A stretch of 36,639 nt of DNA. Source: a virus. Below the pieces are notes generated by a model that was given only the letters and a program-made list of their open reading frames with translations, was not told where the DNA came from and made no database searches. The DNA lies in IMG/VR virus record IMGVR_UViG_3300034104_001995, positions 1-36,639 of that record; one strand, 5' to 3'. Both the position numbers and the translations under genes were made by a program. Shown here piece after piece: positions 29,195-34,993 of this stretch (its first letter is position 1; every line of letters begins with the position of its first letter).

Positions 29195-29313
29195 GAGCTG
29201 GTCGAGCTGGCTGAGCTGGTCGAGCTGGCTGAGCTGGTCGAGCTGGCTGAGCTGGTCGAGCTGGCTGAGCTGGTCGAGCTGGCTGAGCTGGTCGAGCTGG
29301 CTGAGCTGGTCGA
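29195..29313. repeat. 18-bp tandem repeat (6.6 copies)
   Basis: GAGCTGGTCGAGCTGGCT repeats six times without error from 29195 to 29302, followed by 11 further bases. Each unit is two 9-bp halves differing at the last two bases. The repeat opens artificial reading frames (Ser/Ala/Thr or Trp/Ser/Leu repeats), which I do not regard as genes. It passes directly into the 5-bp and 11-bp phased repeats. Confidence 0.95.
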
Positions 29314-29430
29314 ACCGAACCAGACCGAACCGAACCAGATCTCAACCAGATTATGACCAGAATATGACCAAAATCTGACCAAGATCTGACCAAATAGCAA
29401 CCAGATTTTGACCAGATTTTGACCAAATTA
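29312..29430. repeat. 5-bp then 11-bp phased ACC repeats
   Basis: ACC trinucleotides occur at 29314, 29319, 29324, 29329 and 29334 (every 5 bp), then at 29345, 29356, 29367, 29378, 29389, 29400, 29411 and 29422 (every 11 bp, no exception). The 11-bp unit is approximately ACCAGATTTTG. It ends at the stop codon of the 29428 gene. Exact one-turn phasing suggests a protein filament or multimer bound on one face of the DNA. Confidence 0.92.
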
Positions 29431-29793
29431 GTCTGTATGCGGTTGATGACCAGCCAAAGTAAAGTTATCGCAGTCCCATTCACCATAAACCGCTTTACGG
29501 ATAGAAATAACTCCAACTGGAATTTCTGACCGAATTTGTTTCATAGCTTCAACAATGTTATCTGCCCAAACCATGTCATAAAGGCTACTATCGCCACCAA
29601 AAAAGCCACAAGCTCCAAGCCCATAAACATAACAGTTATCTTTCTTCATGTTTTTAGGAAATGTGTCTGGATCATAAGGGTTGATTACATGATCGTAAAA
29701 CAGATTAGAGCAAGTCAAACACATATGAGCTTCTTCTAGCCAAATCTCAAGATCCATAGAAACATTACAGTAAATACACTTTTCCAATTTCAT
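29428..29793 (-). CDS. Hypothetical zinc-ribbon protein (121 aa)
   Basis: The N-terminus [15 protein letters not shown] and [13 protein letters not shown] provide two CxxC pairs about 17 residues apart, a classical zinc ribbon. The middle has a Gly/Cys-rich part ([15 protein letters not shown]) and the end [18 protein letters not shown]. The family is unknown to me. GGAAAG stands before the ATG. Its stop is the exact edge of the 11-bp repeat array, so the array may have grown up to the gene. Confidence 0.65.
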   Translation of the reverse strand: MKLEKCIYCNVSMDLEIWLEEAHMCLTCSNLFYDHVINPYDPDTFPKNMKKDNCYVYGLGACGFFGGDSSLYDMVWADNIVEAMKQIRSEIPVGVISIRKAVYGEWDCDNFTLAGHQPHTD

Positions 29794-29930
29794 TAGCTTT
29801 CCTTTTCTTCTAGAATTAGCTCTAAATCAACTAACATAGCCCAAACACTACTTTCTTTTATTTCAGGGTAAATTTCTGCCAAACTTTCGGTAGCTTCAGC
29901 AAAGTTATCCCAAATTTCTGTTTCTTTCAT
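29793..29930 (-). CDS. Small acidic helical protein (45 aa)
   Basis: The frame is MKETEIWDNFAEATESLAEI with an acidic helical end (LVDLELILEEKES). TAATG overlaps exist at both ends, and GAAAGGGAAA precedes the ATG. Such small acidic proteins are often inhibitors of host DNA-binding enzymes, but there is no direct sign of that here. Confidence 0.55.
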   Translation of the reverse strand: MKETEIWDNFAEATESLAEIYPEIKESSVWAMLVDLELILEEKES

Positions 29931-30037
29931 TAGTTTCCCTTTCTAACTAAAACTTGATCTGTCGCTTCATCATAGTAATAAATAGGGTAGCAAGTTTCAC
30001 AATTGCCCCTATCGCATTTTTCATCATCTTTTTTCAT
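29930..30037 (-). CDS. Very small Cys-containing protein (35 aa)
   Basis: The frame MKKDDEKCDRGNCETCYPIY has three cysteines in a C-x4-C-x2-C pattern and ends LVRKGN. It is flanked by TAATG overlaps and has a GGGAGAAA ribosome binding site. With its size and spacing it may bind a metal only as a multimer. Function unknown. Confidence 0.5.
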   Translation of the reverse strand: MKKDDEKCDRGNCETCYPIYYYDEATDQVLVRKGN

Positions 30038-30183
30038 TAGTTTCTCCCTTCTAAACCATCTTTTATGTAATCAAACATAGTCACCAAACCAAGCGTGAAA
30101 ATTGCAATAGACACAACTAATACCCATTTAGTGGCGGTAAGCGTAAAGCTGGTTTTCGGTTGCTCATAATTGAATTGCTCCAT
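30037..30183 (-). CDS. Small single-span membrane protein (48 aa)
   Basis: Translation gives MEQFNYEQPKTSFTLTATKW, then VLVVSIAIFTLGLVTMF as one membrane helix, and a charged end DYIKDGLEGRN. Both ends overlap neighbours by TAATG. It is one of at least six micro-membrane proteins of this genome. Function unknown. Confidence 0.58.
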   Translation of the reverse strand: MEQFNYEQPKTSFTLTATKWVLVVSIAIFTLGLVTMFDYIKDGLEGRN

Positions 30184-30698
30184 TATTTCCCGATCTCTAT
30201 GTTGCAGCTTGAACATTTAGCGCAATCTTCGCAATCAGCGTGTTCACCAAAAAAATCTTCAGTAGCCCAAAAATTGTCGCAATCACTAATATAGTTTTCG
30301 TCATAAACGGGTTTAGGTGTAATCTCGCCCTTATCATACAAATCCATTAGGTGTTTGTAAGTGCAATCAACACAAGATACAAACCGATCTTCACCGTTTC
30401 CAACTTCCCATAAAGCTTTAGGCATTAGAAACCCCTTTTCTTCTGCATAATAAAAATCGTTTAGTGGCATTTCTTTAGTGTGTTCTTCTATTGTTTCACC
30501 CGTATAGGCGTTTATCCAATAGAAAATGTTTTCATCAAAATCTATCCATTCGGGATCTTGATTTTCTAGCCCCTCATTTAGAGCTAGTTCTTGTTCTGGT
30601 GTTTCTAAAATTCCAAATCTCGCATAAAACTTTTCTTCTGGTAGATCGTGCCAAGCGATTAGGTATCTCTCAACTTTTATTGTGTCAATAATTGCCAT
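30183..30698 (-). CDS. Hypothetical acidic protein with C-terminal cysteine cluster (171 aa)
   Basis: The protein begins MAIIDTIKVERYLIAWHDLP, is rich in E, D, N and aromatic residues, and ends FGEHADCEDCAKCSSCNIEI, with two CxxC pairs close together; further cysteines (VSCVDCTYKH) stand near residue 110. This could hold one or two zinc sites or a small iron-sulfur site. It is the largest protein of the accessory operon. The family is not recognised. Confidence 0.6.
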   Translation of the reverse strand: MAIIDTIKVERYLIAWHDLPEEKFYARFGILETPEQELALNEGLENQDPEWIDFDENIFYWINAYTGETIEEHTKEMPLNDFYYAEEKGFLMPKALWEVGNGEDRFVSCVDCTYKHLMDLYDKGEITPKPVYDENYISDCDNFWATEDFFGEHADCEDCAKCSSCNIEIGK

Positions 30699-30716
30699 TT
30701 TCCCTTTTTCTTTCTC

Positions 30717-31106
30717 TTAGATTTCTTGAAGCTCTTTTAGCGACAAGTCGTTTTGTAACGCCACTAACACGATAGAACTAATGTTTACCCATTCACTTTC
30801 TTTAGCGTGTATCTTCTTCCAAAAAGTGTGTGCAGATCTAACTTTTGGAACATCTCCAGCTTCTGTATAGTCACCTAACACAAAAACACGATCTCCACGC
30901 CACCGCCCCAACACATCTTGATTTTCAGCGGTAAGTTTGAAATCTCCAAACCCTCTATCTGGACTAGCTGTTGTTAGCCAATACTGAACTAACGGTAAGT
31001 CACCAAGAAAACCGCAATGCTCTAACTGTTTAGCTCCGAAACCTAAATCTCTAGGATTGACAAATTCTTTTTTATCGCTATTTACTAGCAAATGATACTG
31101 ACCCAT
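30717..31106 (-). CDS. Conserved phage/bacterial protein of MGQYY type (129 aa)
   Basis: From the ATG at 31106 the protein reads MGQYHLLVNSDKKEFVNPRD, then LGFGAKQLEHCG. I recall a family of proteins in actinobacteria and their phages starting MGQYY.pVNLdk.E.l.P...G.G.KL.E; function is unknown. The middle includes RWRGDRVFVLGDYTE and the end is helical. TAATG overlap with the upstream gene decides the start over a longer frame. Confidence 0.68.
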   Translation of the reverse strand: MGQYHLLVNSDKKEFVNPRDLGFGAKQLEHCGFLGDLPLVQYWLTTASPDRGFGDFKLTAENQDVLGRWRGDRVFVLGDYTEAGDVPKVRSAHTFWKKIHAKESEWVNISSIVLVALQNDLSLKELQEI

Positions 31107-31360
31107 TACTTCTTCACCTCTTTCCAAGTTAGATCATCCAACATACTTTCAAATAGGGCATCAGTAGTTTCATGCCATTTATCCAGAGCTTCCCTAAACT
31201 TAGGCGTAAATTCTTCTTCCCAAATCTCATAGCTGTAACCCTCTTCCCAGATTAGAACCACATGTTGCTCTTCACCCTCATAAGTAAAGTAAATGTCCCT
31301 CACCCACTTCTTTACATCTTCTTCAACTTTTACAAGCTTTAGATCTTCAATGCTTTTCAT
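31106..31360 (-). CDS. Hypothetical acidic protein (84 aa)
   Basis: The protein MKSIEDLKLVKVEEDVKKWV contains strands with aromatic residues (DIYFTYEGEEQHVVLIWEEG) and an acidic helical end. It is coupled to the MGQYH-type gene by TAATG, so the two may work together. No family recognised. Confidence 0.58.
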   Translation of the reverse strand: MKSIEDLKLVKVEEDVKKWVRDIYFTYEGEEQHVVLIWEEGYSYEIWEEEFTPKFREALDKWHETTDALFESMLDDLTWKEVKK

Positions 31361-31382
31361 TATTTTCCCTCTTTCTTTCTTT

Positions 31383-31604
31383 TTATTTATTGTCTAGTTT
31401 TTCTAAACAAGCTTCGTGATAATCGCCCGTTTCCGTAGAAACTTCCTCATCAAGATAAATAAGTTCACCGCAACTATCGCACATGAACCCAGAACATTCA
31501 GCGCAACCGTAACCGTCATCAACTGGCAACCGATTCACAAATCTGCCAAATCCGAAAGCTGTTGAATTACCGCAATACACACAAGGATCTTTTATTGTGT
31601 CCAT
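31383..31604 (-). CDS. Zinc-finger protein (73 aa)
   Basis: The protein has DPCVYCGNST near residue 7, YGCAECSGFMCDSCGELIY near 33, and ends GDYHEACLEKLDNK. Three CxxC pairs plus a final H...C resemble a LIM- or RING-like double zinc module in miniature. It likely binds protein or DNA; phage proteins of this type are often host-takeover factors, which is inference. Confidence 0.62.
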   Translation of the reverse strand: MDTIKDPCVYCGNSTAFGFGRFVNRLPVDDGYGCAECSGFMCDSCGELIYLDEEVSTETGDYHEACLEKLDNK

Positions 31605-31613
31605 TTCTTCCCT

Positions 31614-31760
31614 TTACGTCAACTTTACAGATCGCACCGCAGTTAGCGGAGCTTTCTCTGACTTACAAACTAACTTTATAGCTTGCTTTGTATCTTTAGC
31701 TGACACAATAACAGTAACAAAACCCGTATCATGCTTTAGTCTAACTTTGAAATTAGTCAT
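31614..31760 (-). CDS. Small basic beta protein (48 aa)
   Basis: From MTNFKVRLKHDTGFVTVIVS the protein is compact, basic and strand-rich, ending PLTAVRSVKLT. The start at 31760 overlaps the upstream stop by 8 nt and has GAGAGAA upstream; the longer frame starting at a weak codon is less likely. The sequence pattern resembles that of the 31753-31950 product (short strand, then a kinase-free AxDTxxA helix), perhaps a shared fold. Confidence 0.52.
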   Translation of the reverse strand: MTNFKVRLKHDTGFVTVIVSAKDTKQAIKLVCKSEKAPLTAVRSVKLT

Positions 31761-31950
31761 TAGTATTCTCTCTTTTATACACACAATTAGAAATATCTTC
31801 TTTTTCCATGTAGACAGTTGAGCTATCAAGAAATTCGGTTTCACTACTAATACCAGTTAGCAATTCATTTCTCCAGTAAATTTGTGCTTCTTCTATTGTG
31901 TCCGCTTCAATTTCGTAGCGATCTGTTTGTTGAATTATAAATTTAGGCAT
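31753..31950 (-). CDS. Small alpha/beta protein (65 aa)
   Basis: The protein MPKFIIQQTDRYEIEADTIE continues EAQIYWRNELL and a charged end CVYKRENTND. The strand, then EADTIEEAQ helix, resembles short phage proteins at 28327 and 31614, hinting at a small paralogous set. The ATG at 31950 has AAAAGGGAGAA upstream, better than the longer frame. Function unknown. Confidence 0.55.
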   Translation of the reverse strand: MPKFIIQQTDRYEIEADTIEEAQIYWRNELLTGISSETEFLDSSTVYMEKEDISNCVYKRENTND

Positions 31951-32107
31951 TAGTTTCTCCCTTTTCTTCTTGTGTTGCAAAACCGTATCTCTCAATAAAT
32001 TCAGTTAGTAAGTTGAAACCGTAACCGTCATTATCTGAGCTTGTATCTGCAAGTAAGTTATGAATCTCTAACAGCTCCCAAGTTTGATCCTTAGTTAGTT
32101 TGCTCAT
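31943..32107 (-). CDS. First gene of the accessory operon (54 aa)
   Basis: Translation reads MSKLTKDQTWELLEIHNLLA, then DTSSDNDGYGFNLLTEFIER and an end KGETNA. It is helical and mildly acidic. It follows the consensus-like promoter at 32150-32177 by a leader of about 35 nt with AAAGGGAA before its ATG, so it is probably among the first proteins expressed from this operon. Function unknown. Confidence 0.58.
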   Translation of the reverse strand: MSKLTKDQTWELLEIHNLLADTSSDNDGYGFNLLTEFIERYGFATQEEKGETNA

Positions 32108-32149
32108 TTATTCCCTTTGTTTAGATAGCTGTTGTTAGCTACAAGAACA

Positions 32150-32177
32150 ACAATAAGCTCTAAACACGCCATGTCAA
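32150..32177 (-). promoter_or_regulatory. Consensus-like sigma-70 promoter of the accessory operon
   Basis: Minus strand: -35 TTGACA (32172-32177, perfect consensus), 16-bp spacer, -10 TATTGT (32150-32155). Transcription would start near 32143 and run left through the small-gene region. It lies just after the terminator at 32221-32250, as an early promoter would. Confidence 0.7.
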
Positions 32178-32220
32178 GAACATTTTTAGGTTTCGTTATA
32201 AATCCGTTATAAACGCCAAA

Positions 32221-32250
32221 AACCCCCTAGCGGACAAAAACTAGGGGGTT
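32221..32250. terminator. Strong bidirectional terminator before the accessory promoter
   Basis: Perfect inverted repeat AACCCCCTAG / CTAGGGGGTT with a 10-nt loop; the minus-strand copy is followed by TTTTTGG. It ends the long transcript that comes from the 36-kb side through methyltransferase, hydrolase and HNH genes. Confidence 0.9.
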
Positions 32251-32278
32251 AGGCGTGTTATCTGGTGTCGGGTATCGC

Positions 32279-32331
32279 AACCGAACTTAGAACCAAATAA
32301 CCAAAACTGTTTCAACCAAATTCTAACCGAA
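32279..32331. repeat. Cluster of five AACCRAA words
   Basis: AACC(A/G)AA occurs at 32279, 32291, 32299, 32314 and 32325, all in the same direction, in the gap between the HNH stop and the terminator. It resembles the phased repeats at 29312-29430 without strict periodicity. Confidence 0.8.
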
Positions 32332-32333
32332 TC

Positions 32334-32666
32334 TTAGCTCAACGGTTTGTTGCCACGCTTTTCGTTACAGCTTTTATGTGCTGGTAGCAGTATCGCATTA
32401 GAACCAGATTCCCCAGCGTTAGCGTGATCAGCAACCCAAGGATCGCTAAACCTAGCACCCCCATTACACAAATGACATACCAAGGCAGTTTCACGAACCA
32501 ATTTAGCTCTCTTGCGATAATCACCAGAATACTGTCCCGTCATTTTCTTTATTGCTGCCCTTTTAGCGTTATGCAGATCTGTAACCAGATTTTCATGTGT
32601 AACGCAACGATTAGAACCAGAAGTCAGCTCACCGCAATCTAGGCAGGGTTTAGGGAATCTACCCAT
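32334..32666 (-). CDS. HNH endonuclease (110 aa)
   Basis: The protein MGRFPKPCLDCGELTSGSNRC is followed by LVCHLCNGG, DPWVADHANAGESGSNAILL and AHKSCNEKRGNKPLS. Two CxxC pairs, the DH of the catalytic His and the final AH..CN..RG form a complete HNH motif. The start overlaps the stop of the small membrane protein upstream. Small HNH proteins can act in packaging with terminase or as free-standing mobile nucleases; here it is far from terminase on the map. Confidence 0.82.
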   Translation of the reverse strand: MGRFPKPCLDCGELTSGSNRCVTHENLVTDLHNAKRAAIKKMTGQYSGDYRKRAKLVRETALVCHLCNGGARFSDPWVADHANAGESGSNAILLPAHKSCNEKRGNKPLS

Positions 32667-32823
32667 TAGGTTTCTCGCAGTTGCTGATAGCTTCAAATTC
32701 GGTGTGGTATTTATCCCAACAATTTTCAACCGAATTTTGACCGAAGAAACTGAATATTCCAACCAAAATAACGACAACTAGAATACCGTTGATTACAACC
32801 AAAATTTTCTCAAATAATCTCAT
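32659..32823 (-). CDS. Small membrane protein downstream of the NlpC/P60 gene (54 aa)
   Basis: The frame gives MRLFEKILVVINGILVVVIL followed by VGIFSFFGQ, one long membrane helix, then an exterior-type part with two cysteines (NCWDKY, SNCEK). It overlaps the hydrolase stop (ATGA) and the HNH start. A membrane protein next to a secreted cell-wall enzyme could assist its action, which is inference. Its DNA contains AACCRAA words phased by 11 and 22 bp. Confidence 0.6.
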   Translation of the reverse strand: MRLFEKILVVINGILVVVILVGIFSFFGQNSVENCWDKYHTEFEAISNCEKPNG

Positions 32824-33341
32824 AACCCTACCCTTACGAACCGAATTTGGCTTTTCTTGAAATCAGTAAGCAACTGGATTTTAGTTGTCTTATACATCAA
32901 GTTAGCGTTGATAATTTTTCCTTCACCCAAATAAATCGCTGAATGGTAGAAGTTTGTTGAACCAGAATAAGCGAACACAACCAAATCCCCGATCTGTGGA
33001 TTACTGACACGCTTCCCCTGGTGAGCTTGCTTATCCGCTGAATGTGGCAGCGTAACGCCTACCTGCTTGTAAGCCCACACAACCATACCCGAACAATCCC
33101 AACCAGAAGGTGTTGAACCAGAAAACACATAAGGTGTCTTATCTGCGAACCGAACCAAATGTTTAGTTACTTGAACCAAATGTTTGCGTTTTTGAACCAA
33201 ATGTCTTTGCTTGTCTAACTCCACAAGTTTTTCAACCAGATTATAGGTTTGTGTTGTTGCAGGTTTACTGGTTGAACCGAAACTTGCCCAAGCTCCAACC
33301 AAAACAAGGAACGCTGTAACTAAAGCTGTAAATAATTTCAT
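32820..33341 (-). CDS. Secreted NlpC/P60-type peptidoglycan hydrolase
   Basis: The 173-residue protein has a signal peptide or anchor (MKLFTALVTAFLVLVGAWAS), a charged helical linker with three near-repeats (QRHLVQ, RKHLVQ, TKHLVR), and an NlpC/P60 domain with catalytic Cys83 in GWDCSGM and His133 in FYHSAIYLG. It should hydrolyse peptide bonds in peptidoglycan outside the membrane. It is encoded far from the M23 endolysin, in an operon with methyltransferases, so it may act early, for example against superinfection, or as a second lysis enzyme. Confidence 0.85.
   Translation of the reverse strand: MKLFTALVTAFLVLVGAWASFGSTSKPATTQTYNLVEKLVELDKQRHLVQKRKHLVQVTKHLVRFADKTPYVFSGSTPSGWDCSGMVVWAYKQVGVTLPHSADKQAHQGKRVSNPQIGDLVVFAYSGSTNFYHSAIYLGEGKIINANLMYKTTKIQLLTDFKKSQIRFVRVGL
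33149..33204. repeat. Three 21-bp-spaced GAACCAAATG repeats inside the hydrolase gene
   Basis: GAACCAAATG starts at 33152, 33173 and 33194, exactly 21 bp apart (two helical turns). A further CGAACC lies 5 bp before the first. On the coding strand they encode the HLVQ/HLVR repeats of the linker. They belong to the AACCRAA word family of this region. Confidence 0.85.
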
Positions 33342-33356
33342 TTTCCCTTTCCAATC

Positions 33357-33420
33357 TAATCTTTATCTCAGCCAGTCCATTGAACCGAACCAAAGGCGTC
33401 TTAAATAGTCTAACCAAATA
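33357..33420 (-). pseudogene. Duplicated fragment of the FmdB-type gene end
   Basis: The gap after the methyltransferase stop encodes LVRLFKTPLVRFNG in frame, matching LVRLFGSPSVRFKG at the end of the FmdB-type gene at 34179. The DNA shares AAATAGTCTAACCAAA exactly (33403-33418 and 34228-34243) and TTGAACCGAACC. No start or complete domain is present, so it seems a relic of a tandem gene copy. Confidence 0.6.
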
Positions 33421-34176
33421 TTAGGTATTATCTTCTACAACAGCAAATAATCTTTTTGACATAACTGCGACTGCTTCAGGATTGATGTCGTTTGTAATAA
33501 ATCTTCTACCCAACGATTTGGCGGCATCAGCAGTTGAACCAGAACCACCAAAAGGGTCAACAACGGTATCGTTACATTCCGTATGCACTTCAATAAATGG
33601 TTTGATCAAATCTAAAGGCTTTTGGTTAGGATAGCCAACTCGTTCAGGATGTGTATTAGACAAAGTTATGTCCCAAACTGAACTGACTTTCTTAGCTCCT
33701 TCATATCCTTTCTTTGGCCATTTACGATTGACTAAAGGGACAAATTCAGCGTTAAATTTAGGTTTATCTGTTTTGCTAAATAACAGAATTGTGTTGTGTT
33801 TATTTGCCCACCATTTAGAAGCACCCCTGCCCAAGCCAAATGTCCAAATGATTTCACCCTGAGCAATAAACCCAATTTCCACCATTTTGCAGTAAACCTG
33901 ATGAACAGCTCTATAATCCAAACAAATAGCGAATACTCCAGTTTGTGTCAAAGCATCATATGCAGATTTACCAACCTGCGTTAATAAATCAATAACCTGA
34001 TCAACAGTCAAATCTTTATACTGTTTTGCCGTTGATTCAATACGCTGAATGTTGTTAGTTCCAAAAGGCGGGTCAGTCCAAATTAATTGAATTGAATTAT
34101 TTGGCAAAGCTTGCATAAATTTAATAGCATCAACATTGTAAATAGAACCATTTGGATTAGAAATTGTAGGAAGCAT
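33421..34176 (-). CDS. DNA methyltransferase, beta class (N6-adenine or N4-cytosine)
   Basis: The 251-residue protein has the catalytic motif IV TDPPFGTN (residues 34-41) before the S-adenosylmethionine-binding motif DPFGGSGSTADAA (207-219), an order typical of beta-class enzymes. KPLDLIKPFIEV precedes the latter, as usual. It would methylate phage DNA to evade restriction or regulate it; the target site cannot be read from sequence. It starts 2 nt after the FmdB-type gene. Confidence 0.88.
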   Translation of the reverse strand: MLPTISNPNGSIYNVDAIKFMQALPNNSIQLIWTDPPFGTNNIQRIESTAKQYKDLTVDQVIDLLTQVGKSAYDALTQTGVFAICLDYRAVHQVYCKMVEIGFIAQGEIIWTFGLGRGASKWWANKHNTILLFSKTDKPKFNAEFVPLVNRKWPKKGYEGAKKVSSVWDITLSNTHPERVGYPNQKPLDLIKPFIEVHTECNDTVVDPFGGSGSTADAAKSLGRRFITNDINPEAVAVMSKRLFAVVEDNT

Positions 34177-34178
34177 GA

Positions 34179-34349
34179 TTAATCTTTACCCCACCCAGTT
34201 CCCTTGAACCGAACCGAAGGACTACCAAATAGTCTAACCAAAACTTCCTTGCATTGCTTACATTTTGTAGGTGGTTTATGTGTGTTATTTATAGGCTCAG
34301 TAATAATAAATTTATGCCCATTAGAGCATTGGTATTCATAAACTGGCAT
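34179..34349 (-). CDS. FmdB-type zinc ribbon protein (56 aa)
   Basis: Translation gives MPVYEYQCSNGHKFIITEPI, then KPPTKCKQCKEVLVRL and the end VRFKGTGWGKD. The PxYEYxC...H opening, CxxC and final FKGTGW motif are those of FmdB-family zinc ribbons, which are small proteins of uncertain regulatory role in bacteria. It sits between two methyltransferases with overlaps or 2-nt gaps, suggesting they are made together. Three visible Cys plus His13 would hold one zinc. Confidence 0.8.
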   Translation of the reverse strand: MPVYEYQCSNGHKFIITEPINNTHKPPTKCKQCKEVLVRLFGSPSVRFKGTGWGKD

Positions 34350-34792
34350 TATTCCGCCTTTGATCTAAATATAACTATCGCTGTTGGAAAAGGTGCTGAA
34401 GTTCCAGCAATCCTATTTTGTTCATACTTTAGTCTGCCTTTGATAAATCTAATTTCTGATGCTTTAGCTGCGTAATCATGCCACCAAATAGTGTCTGTTC
34501 TGGCTGGAACTAAACAAACAACAGTTGCGCCGTTTTCCCACGCTTCAACAGCTTTAGCCATCCATAGCTTGATTGTGCGACCATAAGGGGGATTGCACCA
34601 CACAACGCCATCCCAAACCTGCTCTAAACCATTCTTTTCAATGTCGAAATAGTTTTCAAGTTTATAGTTGTATTCATTTGCACAAACATCAACAGTAAAA
34701 CCAAATTCTTGATTTAGATCGTCAAACAACTTTTGTGGTGTCCCCCAATCATCCGCATTGCTAGTAAACCATGAGTCATTTATTTTTGGCAT
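34349..34792 (-). CDS. Phage Dam-type DNA N6-adenine methyltransferase (147 aa)
   Basis: The protein reads SNADDWGTPQKLFDDLNQEF near residues 11-30, then FTVDVCAN and the catalytic VVWCNPPYGRTIKLW (NPPY at 67-70), and ends FPTAIVIFR. That is the short phage Dam family layout. Together with the beta-class enzyme it gives two modification activities. TAATG couples it to the FmdB-type gene. Confidence 0.9.
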   Translation of the reverse strand: MPKINDSWFTSNADDWGTPQKLFDDLNQEFGFTVDVCANEYNYKLENYFDIEKNGLEQVWDGVVWCNPPYGRTIKLWMAKAVEAWENGATVVCLVPARTDTIWWHDYAAKASEIRFIKGRLKYEQNRIAGTSAPFPTAIVIFRSKAE

Positions 34793-34993
34793 TTATTCTT
34801 CTTCCAGAGGGTCGTAGATAGCTTGAAAACCTAAAGCTATGTCTGTGTTACTTGTTACAACTGCATCTCTTGTATCTTGTGTTGGCTGCTTTTCAGCGTG
34901 TTTATGTGTTCTGCGCCAGTTCTTAACCAAATTAACCGAATCTCGGTCATCAGTTTCAAACTCTGCACCACAAGAACACACCTCACGAATCAT
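34793..34993 (-). CDS. Small Cys-containing protein (66 aa)
   Basis: From the ATG at 34993 the protein is MIREVCSCGAEFETDDRDSV, with a CxC near residue 6 and a hydrophilic WRRTHKHAEK region, resembling half of a zinc ribbon with two histidines. The start overlaps the phosphoesterase stop (TAATG). Probably a small DNA- or protein-binding factor; no family recognised. Confidence 0.6.
   Translation of the reverse strand: MIREVCSCGAEFETDDRDSVNLVKNWRRTHKHAEKQPTQDTRDAVVTSNTDIALGFQAIYDPLEEE

Noticed and set aside
29195-29430. CRISPR array
   Set aside because: Units are contiguous with no unique spacers and no cas genes are near.
29170-29516. Open frames of Ser/Ala/Thr, Ala/Arg/Gln/Pro and Trp/Ser/Leu repeats over the 18-bp array
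   Set aside because: Any repeat with a length divisible by three and without stops is open in several frames; composition is artificial, no ribosome binding site, and the frames run into the neighbouring gene and the phased repeats.
31614-31844. Longer version of the 31614 gene with a hydrophobic N-terminus
   Set aside because: The longer frame overlaps the neighbouring gene out of frame and lacks a ribosome binding site; the internal MTNFKV start has one and fits the overlap pattern.
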